A stretch of 9,963 nucleotides of DNA, taken from Lachnospiraceae bacterium UBA3732 (lineage in GTDB: Bacteria; Bacillota; Clostridia; Lachnospirales; Lachnospiraceae). The notes under the pieces were generated by a model. The model did not search any database, was not told the origin of the DNA, and saw nothing but the letters and a program-made list of their open reading frames with translations. This document shows, in pieces, positions 7,461 to 9,963 of the stretch (the first letter of the stretch is position 1; each line of letters opens with the position of its first letter). Both the position numbers and the translations under genes were made by a program. The stretch covers positions 10,737 to 20,699 of the forward strand of contig DFHD01000058.1 of NCBI GenBank assembly GCA_002372545.1. The letters run 5' to 3'.

Positions 7461-7501
7461 CGTTTAACTCCGTTGCTGCTTTTTACTCACGTGCATTCGC
7501 G

Positions 7502-7530
7502 TTGAAAATACTTTGAATGTTTATTATAAC
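7502..7530 (+). promoter_or_regulatory. Candidate plus-strand promoter pointing into the rqcH 3' end
   Basis: TTGAAA (7502-7507) and TATAAC (7525-7530) are separated by exactly 17 bases, matching 10 of 12 consensus positions. Transcription would start near 7537 and run rightward, antisense to the end of rqcH. Its -10 overlaps the -10 of the oppositely directed yicC promoter. No plus-strand gene follows, so the product, if any, would be a noncoding or antisense RNA. This is inferred from sequence only. Confidence 0.45.
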
Positions 7531-7551
7531 GCATATTTTCCATCTCTGCAA
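7523..7551 (-). promoter_or_regulatory. Promoter of the yicC-gmk-rpoZ operon
   Basis: On the minus strand a perfect TATAAT (7523-7528) follows TTGCAG (7546-7551) with a 17-base spacer. The predicted start near 7516 gives yicC a leader of about 56 bases. The -35 is weak (three of six), which fits a regulated promoter or one helped by an activator. It sits in the loop of an inverted repeat. Confidence 0.7.
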
Positions 7552-7558
7552 GATGGAA
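7538..7558. repeat. Inverted repeat around the yicC -35 element
   Basis: TTCCATCT and AGATGGAA form a perfect 8-base inverted repeat with a 5-base centre, CTGCA. The yicC -35 hexamer occupies the centre, and the repeat begins at the predicted start of the plus-strand promoter. There is no T-run after it on either strand, so it is not a standard terminator. It could be a regulator's operator or the 5' hairpin of an antisense RNA. Confidence 0.6.
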
Positions 7559-7582
7559 TCATGCGGGCTTTTCCCGGTTCAT

Positions 7583-9334
7583 CTACTCTTCTGCCAGCTT
7601 CACGCCTGCCGGGATCTCAGGCTTTGCGAGCATGGACCAGTTGGTATGATAGATCACATATCCCGGCTTTGCCGCCGGCGGCTTCTTCAGTTCCTTTTTC
7701 TCGGTATAATCAATCTCCACCCGGGGGCTGTCCTTGCCCGAGGAATAATATGCCGCCAGAGCTGCCGCCTCCAGATAGACCCTGTCCGGAAGCTCCTCCC
7801 GGTCCTTCCGGCGGACGATCACGTGACTGCCCGGCATCTGTTTGGCATGGAACCACATATCTCCGCCCTGGGCGATCCTGAAGGACAGCTCATCATTCTG
7901 CAGGTTATTCTTTCCTACAAAAATATCATAACCGTCAGAGGAAATATAGTGCAGGGGTTTTGACCGCTCCGTCTTCCCCTTTCCTTTTTTCCCGCCGGTC
8001 TTTTTCAGAACGCCGGCTCCGGCCATCTCCTCCCGGAGTTCCAGAATATCCTCCACACTGCTGCAGAGAGAAAGGGAGTGCTGAGCGGAACGGGCGTAAT
8101 CCAGCTCTGCTCTGGTCTCTTCGATATGCACCTTAAGGGCTTCTGCCGCCCTCTTCTTTTTGTTATACCGGGCAAAGAAGGCCTGGCTGTTTTCAAATGC
8201 CGTCTTCCGGGGATCCAGCGGGATCCGGATCTTCGTTCCGTCATAATAATTCTCGCACTCAAGCTCCTTCTCGCCGCCCTTCAGCCCGTAGCCGTAGGTC
8301 TGGAGAAGCTCTCCCCGTATCCTGTCCTTTTCCCTGTCCTCGGTATCCTTAAGCTGCTGGAGCTGAAGATCCAGCTTTTTCGCCGCCCTTGCCGCCGCCT
8401 GATCCAGAACATGCTTCAGATCCGCCGTTTTCTGCCGGATCAGATTCTTCCTCTCCCTGCCGCTGTAATACTCCTCCAGCAGCCGTGAAATACTGTCATA
8501 TTCTTTCTTTTCACTGCAGGCATAGCCGGAAAGGGGCATGACATGGTATTCTGCGGGGACGCCGTCCGAGAGATACATCACCGGAGAAAACCGCTCCTCT
8601 TCCAGAGTCTTCCGGAAATCGCCATAAACGCTCTTCATGCTCTCCAGCTCGTCTCTTTCCAGTTCTTTTCCGCTCTTTCGGCCGTCCACCCCGGCTCCTG
8701 CGGTAAGGGATTCCGCGAGCGGATAGGAAACACCGGTAAGTATGCCGGACACCGCCTTCGGCACTGCCTCCGTTCTCTCCCGAAGCGCCTTCCCGAAATC
8801 CTCCGGCGTAAGGTCTTTGGGGCTCACCTTGTCCTGTGCAGGGGGCATTTCATAGACTTCTCCCGGCAGGACCATGCGGACCGAGCTGACATCCGCAGGA
8901 ACCCGCTTGATGCTGTCCAGGATTTTTCCTTCATCATCCACCAGAATCAGATTGCTGTGGCGGCCCATGATCTCCAGCATCAGCCGGTACTCCCTGAGGT
9001 CGCCCATTTCATCCATATGCTCCACAGCGAGCGTAAGGATCCGCTCCGTTCCCGGCTGCGATACGCTCTTCACCCGGCCATTTCCCAGATACTTCCGCAT
9101 GACCATGCAGAAAAGAGGCGCCGTGTCCGGCGCCTTTCTCTGATCATCCGTGAGATATGCCAGTGGAAGGGAGGCATCTGCGGAAAGAAGGAGCCTGAAG
9201 GTATCCTTTTCCTTCTTAATGGTGAGAAGCACCTCTCCCTTTTCCGGCTGCTGGATTTTAGTCACCCGGCCGCCGGTCAGTTTTTCATGCAATTCTTTTT
9301 TCAGTGCCGCCAGCACAATTCCATCCAGTGCCAT
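7583..9334 (-). CDS. rqcH: Rqc2/NEMF-family ribosome quality-control factor RqcH (NFACT protein)
   Basis: RqcH binds 50S subunits obstructed by peptidyl-tRNA and recruits tRNA-Ala to add C-terminal alanine tails that mark the stalled peptide for degradation. Older annotations call it fibronectin-binding protein. The 583-residue product has the NFACT-N start MALDGIVLAALKKEL, the paired acidic-Arg motif as Glu97-Arg98, LEIMGRHSNLILVD at 120-133 and VLPGEVYEMPP at 155-165. A charged coiled-coil middle spans about 285-440, a lysine-rich linker 444-460, and the NFACT-R domain 461-570 carries YDIFVGKNNLQND at 469-481, WFHAK at 494-498, GSHVIVRR at 502-509 and VEIDYTEKKELKKP at 539-552. Length matches B. 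subtilis YloA (about 570). A GGCGGAG site lies before the ATG. The residue usually reported as Asp97 is Glu here, a conservative change. Confidence 0.95.
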   Translation of the reverse strand: MALDGIVLAALKKELHEKLTGGRVTKIQQPEKGEVLLTIKKEKDTFRLLLSADASLPLAYLTDDQRKAPDTAPLFCMVMRKYLGNGRVKSVSQPGTERILTLAVEHMDEMGDLREYRLMLEIMGRHSNLILVDDEGKILDSIKRVPADVSSVRMVLPGEVYEMPPAQDKVSPKDLTPEDFGKALRERTEAVPKAVSGILTGVSYPLAESLTAGAGVDGRKSGKELERDELESMKSVYGDFRKTLEEERFSPVMYLSDGVPAEYHVMPLSGYACSEKKEYDSISRLLEEYYSGRERKNLIRQKTADLKHVLDQAAARAAKKLDLQLQQLKDTEDREKDRIRGELLQTYGYGLKGGEKELECENYYDGTKIRIPLDPRKTAFENSQAFFARYNKKKRAAEALKVHIEETRAELDYARSAQHSLSLCSSVEDILELREEMAGAGVLKKTGGKKGKGKTERSKPLHYISSDGYDIFVGKNNLQNDELSFRIAQGGDMWFHAKQMPGSHVIVRRKDREELPDRVYLEAAALAAYYSSGKDSPRVEIDYTEKKELKKPPAAKPGYVIYHTNWSMLAKPEIPAGVKLAEE

Positions 9335-9512
9335 GTTTCACTCCGCCTTATGTTCATTCTGTTCCGGCATGTTCCCTCCTGCCCTTCCAGCTGGTTTTTA
9401 TATAATGCCAACGGATTCCTCCATCGATACACAGAGCTCCCATGATCTTCCTCGGCTCTTTTTCTTATATGATAATGCCGGGGTCAGTGGACAGCCTTTC
9501 CGCCACTTCTCC

Positions 9513-9531
9513 CCGGCAATGCCGATGCCGG
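9513..9531. repeat. Small inverted repeat between glgA and rqcH
   Basis: CCGGCA and TGCCGG form a 6-base inverted repeat with a 7-base loop, about 35 bases past the glgA stop. On the minus strand no T-run follows it, so it is a poor intrinsic terminator; the T-run lies before it instead. The rest of the 229-base gap (9335-9563) contains AT-rich -10-like stretches (near 9400-9406 and 9467-9476) without matching -35 elements, and no gene that I can support. Confidence 0.35.
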
Positions 9532-9545
9532 AAAAACCCGCACCG

Positions 9546-9582
9546 GATTTCGTTATACAGCCATCAGATCTCGTTATACAGC
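9546..9582 (-). repeat. 21-base-period near-duplication at the glgA stop
   Basis: On the plus strand the 16-base element at 9567-9582, which encodes the last residues of glgA, recurs at 9546-9561 with one mismatch. The two copies are 21 bases apart, a multiple of three. Read in the glgA frame, the C-terminal LYNEI is followed by the stop, one codon, and LYNEI again. Confidence 0.75.
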
Positions 9583-9963
9583 TGCTCATAGATCCTTGCA
9601 GACTTATCCCAGCTGTAATCCTGCTCCATTGCCCGGAACATCATATCGTACCAGGCATCCCTCATATCAAAGAATACGCGCTTTGCATAATTGATGGTGT
9701 TCAGCAGATCCCGGGAATCGTAGTTGCCGAAGGAGAAGCCGGTTCCGGTTCCCTCAAACTCATTAAAGGGAACGACCGTATCCTTCAGACCGCCGGTCTC
9801 TCTGACGATGGGCAGAGAACCGTAACGGAGCGCCATCAGCTGTGTCAGGCCGCAGGGTTCAAATCTGGAGGGCACCAGAATAGCATCGCAGCCGCCGTAG
9901 ATCTGGTGGGACAGCTCATCGCTGAAATAGATATTGGCGGAAAGCTTTGCCGGATGAATGCCC
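9564..9963 (-). CDS. glgA: Glycogen synthase (ADP-glucose type), C-terminal part
   Basis: Glycogen synthase transfers glucose from ADP-glucose to the growing alpha-1,4-glucan. Only the last 132 residues are in the window; the gene runs off the right edge. The visible part belongs to the C-terminal GT-B domain: SDELSHQIYGGCDAILVPSR, then RFEPCGLTQLMALRYG with the retaining-glycosyltransferase catalytic-region Glu, then PIVRETGGLKDTV, and the family's usual ending YSWDKSARIYEQLYNEI. The frame stays open to base 9962, so the GTG at 9875 is an internal Val, not a start. The order glgA then rqcH is not a functional pairing that I know of. No strong terminator follows. Confidence 0.95.
   Translation of the reverse strand, partial: GIHPAKLSANIYFSDELSHQIYGGCDAILVPSRFEPCGLTQLMALRYGSLPIVRETGGLKDTVVPFNEFEGTGTGFSFGNYDSRDLLNTINYAKRVFFDMRDAWYDMMFRAMEQDYSWDKSARIYEQLYNEI

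Noticed and set aside
7564..7576. A small CGGG/CCCG hairpin just past the rqcH stop as its terminator
   Set aside because: The stem is only four pairs and no T-run follows on the minus strand.
9391..9406. A plus-strand promoter at TATAAT (9401-9406)
   Set aside because: No acceptable -35 hexamer lies 16-18 bases upstream, and no plus-strand gene follows.
8543..9445. A 300-codon plus-strand open frame opposite rqcH that runs past the rqcH start
   Set aside because: It is mainly antisense to a well-conserved gene, and its translation shows no recognisable motif.
9398..9589. A 63-codon minus-strand frame between glgA and rqcH
   Set aside because: It overlaps the glgA end in another frame, has no ribosome binding site, and its composition looks noncoding.

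Overview
The window looks like a housekeeping stretch of a Clostridia chromosome, most likely from a Lachnospiraceae-like member with moderately high GC. The evidence is the gene order, the strong AGGAG-type ribosome binding sites and the protein variants. Seven of the eight genes lie on the minus strand and one on the plus strand. I see no mobile element, CRISPR array, tRNA or rRNA.

Reading the minus strand from right to left: the tail of a glycogen synthase gene (glgA) enters from the right edge. It is followed by a 229-base gap and then rqcH, the NFACT-family ribosome quality-control factor. A short intergenic region carries a clear promoter for yicC-gmk-rpoZ (YicC/YloC endoribonuclease family, guanylate kinase, RNA polymerase omega). 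That operon ends in a strong intrinsic terminator. After a 162-base gap comes murE-priA-def (Mur ligase, primosomal helicase, peptide deformylase), in which the priA start is buried 44 bases inside murE. At the left end a plus-strand gene encodes an unrecognised four-helix membrane protein that converges on def.

The order rqcH / yicC / gmk / rpoZ / priA / def matches the Bacillus subtilis yloA-yloC-remA-gmk-rpoZ-coaBC-priA-def-fmt region. Here remA, coaBC and fmt are missing from their usual places, and murE occupies the slot before priA. Together the genes serve nucleotide supply and transcription (gmk, rpoZ), RNA turnover (yicC), rescue of stalled ribosomes (rqcH), replication restart (priA), nascent-protein maturation (def) and wall synthesis (murE).

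No wholly new multi-gene system is evident. The points most worth a second look are the orphan membrane protein with an MscS-like helical core and a predicted outward-facing C-terminal domain; an overlapping pair of divergent promoters upstream of yicC, with an inverted repeat around one -35 element, that would drive RNA antisense to the rqcH end; a four-copy 10-base purine repeat directly ahead of the def ribosome binding site; and a divergent MurE.
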